Assembly: GCF_019510245.1 (NCBI RefSeq)
Contig: NZ_JAEKKT010000183.1
Location: 1-39,337, forward strand
Direction: 5' to 3'
Origin: Streptomyces sp.
GTDB lineage: Bacteria > Actinomycetota > Actinomycetes > Streptomycetales > Streptomycetaceae
Length of the DNA stretch: 39,337 nucleotides
This document shows positions 9,294 to 17,376 of this stretch, one piece after another. A program made the position numbers and the translations under genes. The notes under the pieces were generated by a model. That model worked only from the letters and a program-made list of their open reading frames with translations. It made no database searches and had not been told where the DNA came from. Numbering within the stretch: the first letter of the stretch is position 1; each line of letters starts with the position of its first letter.

Positions 9294-11522
9294 TCACAGC
9301 ACCCCGCACTCCCGGGCCCTGGCGACCGCTTCGCTCCTGTCGTGGGCGTCGAGCTTGCGGAAGATCGCGCGGACCTGTGTCTTGACGGTGTTGTGGGACA
9401 CGTACAGCTCGGAGGCGATCTCACGCAGGGTCAGCGAGCCGCACAGCGCACGCAGCACGCGGCGTTCCCCCGTCGACAGGTCCCGGGGGTGGGGGGCCGG
9501 TGGCGGGACGGCCACGGCCCCCTCCGCTCGGGCGAGCAGCTCCGTCAGGATGCCGGGCGACTCGCATCTGGCCGCCGCCCGCTCGGCCGCCGCACGGGCC
9601 GCGCGTGCCGCGTTCGTGTCGCGCCGCGCACTCGCCAACCGCCACCGCGCGAAGTGCCGCAGCGCATGCACATGGGGTTCGCCCTCCGTCCGGAGCGGGC
9701 CCGTCAGCGCCGCTTCCGCGTCGGCCAGTGCCTGTTCGGCCTCGTCGAGGCGGGTCTCCTGGAGAAGGATCCATGCCCGGCCGACACGGGCGGGCATCGA
9801 GACGAAGTGCCGGTCCAGCCCGGCCCTCGCGATCTCCCGGAGCGCCTCGTCGTTCAGGACGCGTGCCGGTTCGCGGCGTCCCGCCAGCAGTGCGCACAGG
9901 CTCCGCAGACCCAGCGCGCGGACGAGTGCCAGGCCGTGCCCGGCCGCGTGCGCGTCGCGGGTCGCCTCGCCGAGCAACACCTCCGCCTCCTCGTACCGGC
10001 CGGTCCACAGCAGAGCGGCGCCGCGGGCGGTGCCGGCCAGGGCGCGCCAGGAGGTCAGCGGCAGCGTGCCGGTGACGGCGGACGCGCCGAGCCGGTCGGC
10101 CGTCAGGACCTCCCCCTTCAGGCAGCAGGCCATGGCCCGGGCGACGGCCGCCGCGTCGCGGACCGTGCCGCCCTCGCCGACGGTCTGCGCGGTCCGGGCT
10201 CCCGTCTGCCTGAGCAGTGCCACGTCCAGCCAGCGGCAGGCCGCTTCGGGAGCGCCTTTCGCGAGGGCCGTCATCGCCGCCACGACGCACAGTCGGGCGT
10301 CTGCGGCCACCGTGCGGTGCGGCAGCATGTCCAGGCACCGCGAGACGCGGGCTCCCTGGCCCGCGGAGATCGCCTTCTCCCACCCGTCGAGGACCGCGGT
10401 TACGGCCGCGGACTCGTCTCCGCACAGTGTCCAGTGCCGTACGGCCTCGGTCGTCCGCCCCTGCCGTGCGTACCACTCGGCCGCCGTCCGGTGCAGGGCC
10501 GCGGCCGTGTCCGATCCTTCGGATTCGAGGACGTCGGACAGCAGTGCGGCCAGCGCCCGGTGATGGCGGTACGCCGACGCCCCGGCGGCGACGGGTACCA
10601 GAAGCTGCACGGTTCGTGCGAGCTCGCGCAGCAGGACGCCCGCCCGGTCACCGGCGAGAGCCTGGCACGGACCGGTACTCAGCTCGTCGAGCACGCTGGT
10701 ACGGAGCAGGAACCGGCGCTGTTCGGTGGTGAGCCGGTCGAGAACCTCACCGGTCAGGTAGTCGGTGACCATCCGCCTGCCCCGCGCCGAAGTCCCCTCC
10801 GTGTCGGCCGGGTTCCCGGCGCGCGCCTGGGCGCGCCCCATGAGGGACAGTCCGGCGGCCCATCCCTCGGTGGCCTCGTGGAGGGTCCGAGAGCTCTCCG
10901 TCGTGGGAGCGCAGCCGAGCAGACCGGTGAGCACCGACTGTGCCTCGTCCGGGGTGAAGGCGAGGTCGTACTGGTCGAGTTCGGCGGTCAGGCCCCGTGC
11001 GCGCAGGGCCGGAAGCGGGCTCCCGGGAATGTGCCGGGTCGACAGGACGACGCGGAATCCGTGCGGCAGTCCGGTCAGGAAGTCCGCCAGGGTGCGCTGT
11101 GCGTCGGCGTCCGTGACGGACTCCAGTCCGTCGAGGATCAGGGTGAGCGGTCCCGTCGCGTCCAGCCCGGTCAGCAGGGCCGGCAGGGTCTCGTCGAGCC
11201 AGGTCGCGGTCGTCCAGCCGCCGCCGTCGAGGTGGCCTGGCAGGTCCGGTCGCGCCTCGTGCAGCGCACGCAGAACGCCCGCCCAGAGCCGGTCCGGGGT
11301 GTTGTCGCAGGCGTCCAGACTGAGCCAGGCGCACTCGCCGCGAGCCGCCAGGTCCCGTGACCACTCGGTCAGCAGCACCGTCTTCCCGGCACCGGCCGGC
11401 GCGGAGAGCACCACCACGGGTTCGGTCGCCGCGTCGAGCCGTTGCAGCAGTCGCGGACGGGTCAGAAGATGCGGGGGCTGGACCGGAGGACGCAGCTTGA
11501 AGGCTGGGGCGGAGCTGGTCAT
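9294..11522 (-). CDS. MalT/LAL-like LuxR family transcriptional regulator
   Basis: A 742-residue regulator beginning MTSSAPAFKLRPPVQPPHLL, the usual MalT-type opening (a region that recognises two-part promoters, then the ATPase). Walker A reads APAGAGKT (about 41-48), with alanine in place of the first glycine. A Walker B-like LTLILDGLESV follows, then a long helical repeat region. The C-terminal LuxR HTH begins at LSTGERRVLRALCGSLTLRE and includes VSHNTVKTQVRAIFRKL. I chose the ATG at 11522, with GGAAAG about nine bases upstream; the open frame further upstream lies over the flavin reductase on the same strand in another phase and is arginine-rich noise. The gene lies between the oxygenase and reductase genes, suggesting a second, different input on the same pathway. 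Confidence 0.87.
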   Translation of the reverse strand: MTSSAPAFKLRPPVQPPHLLTRPRLLQRLDAATEPVVVLSAPAGAGKTVLLTEWSRDLAARGECAWLSLDACDNTPDRLWAGVLRALHEARPDLPGHLDGGGWTTATWLDETLPALLTGLDATGPLTLILDGLESVTDADAQRTLADFLTGLPHGFRVVLSTRHIPGSPLPALRARGLTAELDQYDLAFTPDEAQSVLTGLLGCAPTTESSRTLHEATEGWAAGLSLMGRAQARAGNPADTEGTSARGRRMVTDYLTGEVLDRLTTEQRRFLLRTSVLDELSTGPCQALAGDRAGVLLRELARTVQLLVPVAAGASAYRHHRALAALLSDVLESEGSDTAAALHRTAAEWYARQGRTTEAVRHWTLCGDESAAVTAVLDGWEKAISAGQGARVSRCLDMLPHRTVAADARLCVVAAMTALAKGAPEAACRWLDVALLRQTGARTAQTVGEGGTVRDAAAVARAMACCLKGEVLTADRLGASAVTGTLPLTSWRALAGTARGAALLWTGRYEEAEVLLGEATRDAHAAGHGLALVRALGLRSLCALLAGRREPARVLNDEALREIARAGLDRHFVSMPARVGRAWILLQETRLDEAEQALADAEAALTGPLRTEGEPHVHALRHFARWRLASARRDTNAARAARAAAERAAARCESPGILTELLARAEGAVAVPPPAPHPRDLSTGERRVLRALCGSLTLREIASELYVSHNTVKTQVRAIFRKLDAHDRSEAVARARECGVL

Positions 11523-11656
11523 GGCACTGCACTTTCCGTGGAGTGGGTCGGGACGGGCGGTAGCCCCCGACGGCCTTGGCTCGCCTGCGGGAGCCGGGCG
11601 TCGGGGGCGTCGGGGGTGGCCGGTCCGGTCACGGGGACCTCGGTCGCCGCCGGGGC

Positions 11657-12145
11657 CTAGTGCGAGGCCCTGAGCGCGTCGAAGCCGCCGGCGAAGTGGA
11701 CCAGCGGCCGGCTGTCCACCTGGTGCGTGCAGTAGCGGACGGCACCGACGAAGATGGTGTGATCGCCGCCGGCGAGCGCCTCGGCGACATCGCACACGAC
11801 GGCCGCGATGGCGTCCTTCAGCACTGGCACACCGTGGTCGTCGATGGTCTCGACGCCCGCGAACTTGTCCGCCTTGGAGACGGCGAAGTTCCGCGCCAGA
11901 GCCTCGCTGTCCTCGCCGAGCACGTTGACCGCGAAGCGGCCGTGCTCGGCGATGGCCCTCCGCGTGTACAGGTGGTTGCCGATGCACACGAGGAGCTGGA
12001 GCGGGGCCAGCGAGAGGGCGGACACGGCGCTCGCGGTCATCCCTATGGGGGTGCTCCCGGAGCGTGTGGTGATCACACTGACACCCGTGACGAGCCGACC
12101 CATCGTGGCTCGGAAATCGACTGTCGTGTCGGGGGTTTCGGACAT
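11657..12145 (-). CDS. Flavin reductase (HpaC/NpcB-like) of the aromatic monooxygenase
   Basis: A 162-residue flavin reductase-like domain protein. Typical features are FRATMGRLVTGVSVITT at the start, GMTASAVSALSLAPLQLLVC (FMN/FAD-contacting loop), FAVNVLGEDSEALARNFA, and a late DHTIFVGAV. It would use NADH or NADPH to supply reduced flavin to the oxygenase encoded at 7739-9265. The start ATG (12145) has GGAGG seven bases upstream. It is 49 bases after the dioxygenase gene on the same strand, and the order maleylacetate reductase, dioxygenase, flavin reductase, LuxR regulator reads as one operon. It stands apart from its oxygenase gene, which is on the other strand. Confidence 0.88.
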   Translation of the reverse strand: MSETPDTTVDFRATMGRLVTGVSVITTRSGSTPIGMTASAVSALSLAPLQLLVCIGNHLYTRRAIAEHGRFAVNVLGEDSEALARNFAVSKADKFAGVETIDDHGVPVLKDAIAAVVCDVAEALAGGDHTIFVGAVRYCTHQVDSRPLVHFAGGFDALRASH

Positions 12146-12194
12146 CGGAGGACCTCCGTGAGAGTCAGGGGAACGTCGGTGTGCGACAGCGAAG

Positions 12195-13064
12195 TCAGTT
12201 CGCGGGGAGGGGTTCGAGGACGAACGTCCGGCGCAGCAGGGTGTACGGCACGTCGGTCAGGCCGCGGCAAGGACCCGCGTCGGCCGCGTACGTGTCGTAG
12301 GACTCCAGCAGTGACTGCTTGACCCCGAACACCGGATCCGTGTCGAGGTACGGGTCGTCGGAGGGGAAGAGCATGGTGGTGACACGCTGGAATCCCGGCG
12401 CCTCGACCAGCACGTGCACATGGGCGGGACGCATCAGCGACCTGCCGGTGGCACTCATGAACTCGCCGACCGGACCGTCGCCGGGGATCGGGTAGCTGGC
12501 CGGCCGGATGGAGCGGAAGCCGAAGCTCCCCGTCTCGTCGGTGCGGAACAGCCCGCGCATGGCCGGGTCGGCCTGGCCGGGCACCTCCATGTCGTAGTGG
12601 CCGTCCGCGTCACTGTGCCAGACGTCCACACCGGCGCCGGCCACCGGCGCTCCCTCGTGGTCCACGACCCGCCCCTCGAAGAACAGCGGAGTGCCGGGCA
12701 GGCCGCCGGAGATGTCCGCGGCGTCGGAGTGCTGTGGCCGGTCCTCCCTGAAGTAGGGGCCCAGGACGCTGTTCTGGGTGGCGCCGGCGGGACGCCGGTT
12801 GCTCAGGGCATCGACGAGCATGGTGACGCCCAGCACGTCGGAGAGAAGGATGAACTCCTGGCGCGCCGGCGTGCACGTGTGCCCGGTACGCGTCAGGAAG
12901 TCCACTCCCGCGGCCCACTCGCCCTCCGTCAGTCCGACGTCGCGGACGAAGGCGTGGAGATGGCGGATCAGCGAGTCCAGGATCTCCGCGAGGCGGGGGT
13001 CCGTGGTGTCCCTCATGGTCGAGATCACGGCCCCCGTGATGGTGTCGCTGGTCAGATCACGCAT
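12195..13064 (-). CDS. Intradiol ring-cleavage dioxygenase, hydroxyquinol 1,2-dioxygenase type
   Basis: A 289-residue non-heme Fe(III) dioxygenase with the N-terminal dimerisation helix region (about 1-100) and the catalytic beta domain. The four iron ligands can be placed by family pattern: Tyr157 (in GHYDME), Tyr191 (in SIRPASYPIPGDGP), His215 and His217 (in RPAHVHVLV). The late block LFPSDDPYLDTDPVFGVK is characteristic of the hydroxyquinol and chlorocatechol branch rather than plain catechol 1,2-dioxygenase. It would open hydroxyquinol between its two vicinal hydroxyls to maleylacetate, the substrate of the reductase encoded just upstream. The start is the ATG at 13064, with AGGGG about seven bases away. 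Catechol or chlorocatechol remain possible substrates. Confidence 0.88.
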   Translation of the reverse strand: MRDLTSDTITGAVISTMRDTTDPRLAEILDSLIRHLHAFVRDVGLTEGEWAAGVDFLTRTGHTCTPARQEFILLSDVLGVTMLVDALSNRRPAGATQNSVLGPYFREDRPQHSDAADISGGLPGTPLFFEGRVVDHEGAPVAGAGVDVWHSDADGHYDMEVPGQADPAMRGLFRTDETGSFGFRSIRPASYPIPGDGPVGEFMSATGRSLMRPAHVHVLVEAPGFQRVTTMLFPSDDPYLDTDPVFGVKQSLLESYDTYAADAGPCRGLTDVPYTLLRRTFVLEPLPAN

Positions 13065-13134
13065 GGCATGCCCCTGGGGTGATGGAGTGTTCACCGACGA
13101 AGTCGGTCTGTGGACGCGGATGCTCCGGTGGCGT

Positions 13135-14190
13135 TCATGGCGTCTCACCGGCCCACGCGCGGGTCAGGAAGGCGTGGACCGCGCTGCGGTCCACGGGACG
13201 CGGATTCCAGTAGCCGTCCCGCACGACGAGTTCGGCCGCCTGCTCGATCCCCGATCGGGGCATGCCGAGGTCCCGCAGGGCCCTGGGTGCGCCGAGCCGC
13301 CCGGCGAGGTCGAACAGGGCGCCGGCGGGGTCGTCCCCCGGCAGTGCCCGCGCGAGGCGGGCCATGGCCGCGCCGACGGCCGGGGCGTTGTAGGCGACGA
13401 CGTGCGGCAGGACGACCGTGTGGGTCTCGGCGTGCGGCAGTCCGAAGGTGCCGCCCAGCACGTGGCACACCTTGTGGTGCAGGGCCATGCCGACCGTGCC
13501 CAGACAGGTCCCGGCCAGCCACGCGCCGTACAGGGCGTCGGCACGTGCCTCGGCGTCGTCCGGGCGGCGCGCGATCACGGGGAGGGAGCGGGCGAGGGCA
13601 TCGAGTGCCTCACCGGCCATCAGGAAGGCCACCGGGTCCTGGTCCTGCGCGTAGAGAGCCTCCACGGCGTGCGCCATGGCATTGATGCCGCTGGCCACCG
13701 ATACCGGCGCCGGAAGCGTGTGCGTCAACTCGACGTCGTACACGACCGTCCTGGGCAGTACCTCCGCCAGCCGCCGGGTCGTCTTCCTGCCGCCCTCGGT
13801 CTCTCCGAGGATGGGTGTCATCTCCGAGCCGGCGTAGGTGGTGGGCAGTGCCAGCTGCGGGAGGCCGGTCCGGGCGGTGATCGCCTTGCCCAGGCCGATG
13901 GTCGATCCGCCGCCGACGGCGAGCACCGAGTCGGCTCCCACGGACCGGGCGTAGGCGACCGCCCTCCCGGTGACCTCGACAGGGGTGTGCGGGGCGGCCT
14001 CGGCAAAGGTTCCCGCGGCTGCGGCTCCCAGCAGATCACCCGCCTGCGCGGCCTGGTCGGCCTGGTCGGGCGTGCACAGCACGAGCACCCGCCGGCATCC
14101 GAGGGCACCGGCCTCCTCGGGAATACGGCACCGCGTTCCGCTGCCGAAGACCACCTTGGTGATCTGTCCCCGGTGCACGAATGTCTTCAT
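13135..14190 (-). CDS. Maleylacetate reductase (iron-type alcohol dehydrogenase family)
   Basis: A 351-residue protein of the group III dehydrogenase fold. The dinucleotide-binding motif GGGSTIGLGK is at about 93-102, and the family block PTTYAGSEMTP at about 116-126. The histidine-rich catalytic region MALHHKVCHVLGGTFGLPHAETH lies in the C-terminal helical domain. Maleylacetate reductase converts maleylacetate to 3-oxoadipate with NAD(P)H. It is the first gene of the leftward operon with the dioxygenase (70 bases) and flavin reductase. The start ATG (14190) has GAGGGAA about six bases upstream; an upstream in-frame extension to 14274 has no binding site. The neighbouring dioxygenase strongly supports this over another Fe-ADH activity. 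Confidence 0.9.
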   Translation of the reverse strand: MKTFVHRGQITKVVFGSGTRCRIPEEAGALGCRRVLVLCTPDQADQAAQAGDLLGAAAAGTFAEAAPHTPVEVTGRAVAYARSVGADSVLAVGGGSTIGLGKAITARTGLPQLALPTTYAGSEMTPILGETEGGRKTTRRLAEVLPRTVVYDVELTHTLPAPVSVASGINAMAHAVEALYAQDQDPVAFLMAGEALDALARSLPVIARRPDDAEARADALYGAWLAGTCLGTVGMALHHKVCHVLGGTFGLPHAETHTVVLPHVVAYNAPAVGAAMARLARALPGDDPAGALFDLAGRLGAPRALRDLGMPRSGIEQAAELVVRDGYWNPRPVDRSAVHAFLTRAWAGETP

Positions 14191-14532
14191 GATGATTCCC
14201 TCGGTCCTGCCGCGCCTTTTCATCGGTGGAAAGGAAGCCTCGCCACGGAAATGCTGCGCGTCAACGGAATCCATGAAAGATGACGGGTGACCCCGCGGGA
14301 ATACCCTGATCGCGCGAGCCTGAGCATCCCCATGCCCCAGGGAGCGCTTGCGGTATCACTCATCTGTGGGATGGTCGGCCGGGTCGGGGCGTTGGAGCGT
14401 GGGTGCACTGACGGGCCCGCGATTCGCTTCGTGCTCGAAGGCCGTCGCCGAGCCCGGCCTAATTTCACGGTTCGTTTCCTTACCGAAAATTCCCGGCGCG
14501 TCCGCAATTGGCGAGAGGCAGCGGGAAAAGCT
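14191..14532. promoter_or_regulatory. Long leader region upstream of the maleylacetate reductase operon
   Basis: No gene is recognised here, although one frame (14287-14532) is open by chance and runs into the CoA-transferase remnant. The stretch 14459-14545 is clearly less GC-rich than its surroundings. The leftward operon must start its transcript in this region. I cannot fix the -35 and -10 boxes. Confidence 0.4.
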
Positions 14533-14664
14533 ATGGATAAAGTGGTCGCCGCGGCCGGGGAGGCGGTGGCTGATGTGCCGGAGGGCGCTTCGCCGGTGGC
14601 GGGCGGGTTCGGGCCGAGTGGTGTCCCGAGTGTGTTGGTCGGGGCGTTGTACGAGCCGAGGCAC
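14533..14664 (+). pseudogene. Remnant of a 3-oxoacid (3-oxoadipate/succinyl) CoA-transferase alpha subunit
   Basis: The frame from the ATG at 14533 reads MDKVVAAAGEAVADVPEGAS, then VAGGFGPSGVPSVLVGALYE. This is the standard opening of the CoA-transferase A subunit (ScoA/PcaI family), where the GGFG-x-SGVP loop binds CoA. Homology stops after about 44 residues; the rest of the frame, to 14847, is proline-rich and histidine-rich and unrelated. The subunit is normally about 220-250 residues and is followed by a beta subunit gene, which is absent. 3-Oxoadipate, the product of the adjacent maleylacetate reductase, is the substrate of this enzyme class, so the cluster probably once carried its own CoA-transferase. 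The next gene is the TetR regulator. Confidence 0.7.
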
Positions 14665-14895
14665 TCGGATGCGTCGCCGAACGGCCCGAGTTCTCCCCCG
14701 CCCTCGACCCCCGGGGCGGAAGGTGGCCACCCGCCACAGCGGCACGGGGGCAAGGACTCGCTCTCGAACGCTGACGCGAATCCTTGGCATCGCCGCCGTT
14801 GCCGGCGGGGACGGCCATGGCCGTCCTCGAGCCTGCGGGCGGCCTGAGGACGCGGGTGACGGCATGTCTTGACAGCACGGAGACGGGTATCCAGG

Positions 14896-15585
14896 ATGGA
14901 AACTATGGAAACTAACTCAGTTTCGAGAGTTTCCGAGGGTGACGAGCGGCGTGTCGATGTGATCGTGGAGGCGGCCGGTCGGCTGTTGTTCACGCCGGGC
15001 TTCGCGCCCGTGAGCATGGACGAACTCGCTCGTGAGCTCGGGATGAGCAAGAAAACGATCTATCGCCACTTCCCGGACAAGCGCAGCCTGCTGGCCGCGG
15101 TGCTGGACCGGCAGTTCGCGGCGGTGGAGGACGCTCTGGCTGCCGCAGCCGAGGGCACGGAAGGGCAGCCCTTCGATGTACGGGTCCAGCGGTTCCTGGT
15201 CGCCGCGGGCACCGAGCTCGGCCGGATCGGCGCGGCCCAGCTCGCCACCGGACGCGGCGGCGACGCGATGCTGCGCCAGTACGTGGAACAACGCGTGGAC
15301 ACGGTGATCTACCGGCGCATCGACGAACTGTTCCGCCACGGTCACCGGGAGGGGCTGCTGGCGGCGCCTCCCGAACTGCTCTTCGAGATCACTCGCGGCG
15401 CGCTGGAGCGCCTGTTCACCTCCCGGTTGCCGCACGCTCTGGACTGGACCGCGGCGGATCTGCTGCGGGCCACCGTCGACACCGTGCTCTACGGAGCGAT
15501 CCGCCCCACCCGCACCGGCGACGACGCACGACTCGGGGCGGCCATTCCGGCAGCCCGTGACGACGACAAGGAGGCGAGCCCATGA
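14896..15585 (+). CDS. TetR family transcriptional regulator
   Basis: A 229-residue repressor. The N-terminal HTH spans about 20-65 and contains FAPVSMDELARELGMSKKTI then YRHFPDKRSLL, a canonical TetR DNA-binding block. The C-terminal ligand domain is helical with no clear class. The start used is the ATG at 14896; a GTG at 14869 is in frame, and a GTG at 14959 would remove 21 residues. A large nested palindrome (14898-14934) lies over the first codons, so the protein probably represses itself. The stop overlaps the start of the SDR gene by four bases (ATGA), so the two are translationally coupled. Confidence 0.88.
   Translation: METMETNSVSRVSEGDERRVDVIVEAAGRLLFTPGFAPVSMDELARELGMSKKTIYRHFPDKRSLLAAVLDRQFAAVEDALAAAAEGTEGQPFDVRVQRFLVAAGTELGRIGAAQLATGRGGDAMLRQYVEQRVDTVIYRRIDELFRHGHREGLLAAPPELLFEITRGALERLFTSRLPHALDWTAADLLRATVDTVLYGAIRPTRTGDDARLGAAIPAARDDDKEASP
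14898..14934. promoter_or_regulatory. Nested palindromic operator at the start of the tetR gene
   Basis: Four GAAACT half-sites are arranged symmetrically about position 14916. GGAAACT (14898-14904) and GAAACT (14908-14913) are on the left; AGTTTC (14919-14924) and AGTTTCC (14928-14934) are on the right. The inner pair forms GAAACT-AACTC-AGTTTC and the outer pair encloses it. The half-sites on each side are about one helical turn apart, as expected for two TetR dimers binding opposite faces. The region is AT-rich against a GC-rich background. Confidence 0.7.
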
Positions 15586-16337
15586 CCGGGACAGCCGACA
15601 GGGTGGCCCTGGTGACGGGGGCCAGCAGCGGAATCGGCGCGGCCACCGCACGTGTTCTCGCTGAGCGAGGCATGCGTGTAGTGGTCAACTACCTCAGCAA
15701 CACCAAGGCGGCCGAGGAGCTCGTGGCCGGCATCGAGGCCGCCGGCGGCCGGGCCATGGCCGTGCAGGCCGACGTCCGCGACGCGGCCGCGGTCGACGCC
15801 ATGGTCGAGCGGGTCCAGGGCGCGTGGGGCGGCGTCGACGTGCTCGTGCACAACGCGCTCATCCCGTATGCCGTCAAGTCGTTCCAGGACATGACCTGGG
15901 AGGAACTGGGCGGCAAGCTCGACGCCGAGATGCACGCGGCGTACGCGGTCACCAAGGCCGTCCTGCCCCACATGACCGAACAGGGCTCGGGCCGGATCAT
16001 CTACCTCGGTACCGGTCTCAGCCGCCGGCCCCGGGCCGGCATGATCGCCCTGGGCACGTCCAAGGCGGCGCTGGAGCAGTTCGCCAGGTATCTCGCCCAG
16101 GAACTGGGTCCGCAGGGCGTCACGGTCAACGTCGTCTCGCCCGGACCGGTGGAGTCCCGTACCGCCGATGCCGTGCTCGACGACGCGACGAGGCAGCGGC
16201 AGGTGGCCGCCACTCCCCTGGGCCGCCTGGCACACCCGGCCGATGTCGCCCTGGCGGTCGCCTTCTACGCCGACGAGGGCAACGCCTTCATGACCGGCAC
16301 CACCGCCGCGGTCAACGGCGGAATGGCCATGTACTGA
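15582..16337 (+). CDS. SDR family protein lacking the catalytic tyrosine
   Basis: A 251-residue Rossmann-fold protein. The cofactor motif is VTGASSGIG (about 11-19), and the central HNAL (90-93) stands for the usual NNAG. In classical SDRs the catalytic tyrosine sits four residues before an active lysine. Here the lysine is Lys161 (in TSKAALEQF), but position 157 is leucine (ALGTSK). No tyrosine is seen at the enoyl-reductase spacing either. The C-terminus (ADEGNAFMTGTTAAVNGG) is normal. The protein may bind NAD(P) without classical dehydrogenase chemistry, or act on an unusual substrate. It is coupled to the TetR gene by a four-base overlap, with AAGGAGG upstream of its ATG. Confidence 0.85.
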   Translation: MTGTADRVALVTGASSGIGAATARVLAERGMRVVVNYLSNTKAAEELVAGIEAAGGRAMAVQADVRDAAAVDAMVERVQGAWGGVDVLVHNALIPYAVKSFQDMTWEELGGKLDAEMHAAYAVTKAVLPHMTEQGSGRIIYLGTGLSRRPRAGMIALGTSKAALEQFARYLAQELGPQGVTVNVVSPGPVESRTADAVLDDATRQRQVAATPLGRLAHPADVALAVAFYADEGNAFMTGTTAAVNGGMAMY

Positions 16338-16406
16338 CGCTTCGCCGCCGCGGCGCCTGCGGCCGTCACGGGCGAGTGCCGGTGACACGATCAAGGGAAC
16401 GTATTC

Positions 16407-17276
16407 ATGTACACGATCGATCTTGCCTACGTCGGGCGGGGCCTGCACGAGGAGCTGGCCGCCTACATCGCCGACCAGGAGGACTTCTACGCCGACGAGG
16501 GCGTCCATGTCGCGCTTCGCGACGGCTGCACCTGGGGCGACGAGCGACTGCGCGGCGGTGCCACCATCGGGCTCGGCCGGGCACTGCTGTCCCGGCTGAC
16601 CGACGGCACTCGCTGGGTCGGGCTGACGGTCAACACCCATCGCCCGCTGTTCTGGTTCCTCGCCCGCCCCGGTCTGAGCTCCCTGGCCGACCTGGCCGGC
16701 CGGCGGCTGGCGGTGCACGCCCCGCACACGGCCCCCGGGTGCTTCGCCCGGATCGTGCTGCGCAGGGCAGGCCTCGATCCGGACCGGGACGTCCGGACGA
16801 TCGTCCGGGCTCCCGGCGACTACGGCATGGACCTGCGTCGGCTCCGCACCGGCGAGATCGATGCCGCACTGGTCGGCAGCACCATGGCGCCGGAGGCGGT
16901 GGCCGCCGAGCACGGCTGGCAGGTGCTGGCCTGGGTGGGCGACCACTTCCAGATCCCCACCGTCGGCCTGGCCGTCGACACCACCTACACCGACCCGGCC
17001 GACCCGGCGGTGCAGGCCGTGCTGCGAGCACACCGGCGGGCCCTGAAGGTGATCCACGAGGACCCCGACACCACGGTGCGGCACATGCAGACGTTCCTCG
17101 GCGGACAGACCCCGGACGAGGTCAGGGCACACTACGACACGTTCATCGCCCCGCACTACACCACCGACGGCCAGGTGGACCTCGCGGTCGGCGAGGCCGC
17201 GATCACCGCGGTCGCCGCCGAACTCGGCGTGCCCGCCGCCGTCACCGCGGCCGAGTTCTACCGCACCGCCCCCTAG
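16407..17276 (+). CDS. NMT1/THI5-like periplasmic-binding-fold protein without signal peptide
   Basis: A 289-residue protein with the substrate-binding-protein fold of SsuA/ThiY/THI5 types. It has an early strand MYTIDLAYVG, then QEDFYADEGVHVAL, a central LSSLADLAGRRLAVHAP and GEIDAALVGST, and a late hinge block. The start ATG (16407) has AAGGGA about eight bases upstream. The sequence goes straight into the first beta strand, so there is no signal peptide or lipobox; no permease or ATPase gene is adjacent. It is therefore probably cytosolic, as a ligand sensor or an enzyme-like THI5 relative. It follows the SDR gene by 69 bases and is likely in the tetR operon. Confidence 0.75.
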   Translation: MYTIDLAYVGRGLHEELAAYIADQEDFYADEGVHVALRDGCTWGDERLRGGATIGLGRALLSRLTDGTRWVGLTVNTHRPLFWFLARPGLSSLADLAGRRLAVHAPHTAPGCFARIVLRRAGLDPDRDVRTIVRAPGDYGMDLRRLRTGEIDAALVGSTMAPEAVAAEHGWQVLAWVGDHFQIPTVGLAVDTTYTDPADPAVQAVLRAHRRALKVIHEDPDTTVRHMQTFLGGQTPDEVRAHYDTFIAPHYTTDGQVDLAVGEAAITAVAAELGVPAAVTAAEFYRTAP

Positions 17277-17376
17277 TGTCCGGGGCTTGAGTTCTGGTCT
17301 CGCCTCATGAGCCGCCTTCCGTCCCGGATTCGGGCGTTCGGCAGTCGCGAGGTGGCCGGGGGCGGTGTCCTGAAGG

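Noticed and set aside
11523..11987. N-terminal extension of the second LuxR regulator
   Set aside because: Arginine-rich, overlaps the flavin reductase in another phase; the MalT-type start is at 11522.
7739..14190. Antibiotic biosynthetic gene cluster suggested by LAL regulators and an HpaB-like oxygenase
   Set aside because: No synthase, carrier or tailoring set; the dioxygenase and maleylacetate reductase point to catabolism.
14287..14532. Open frame upstream of the CoA-transferase remnant as a gene
   Set aside because: No recognisable domain and irregular codon use; it is only in phase with the remnant by chance.
16407..17276. Component of an ABC importer
   Set aside because: No signal peptide or lipobox and no permease or ATPase gene next to it.
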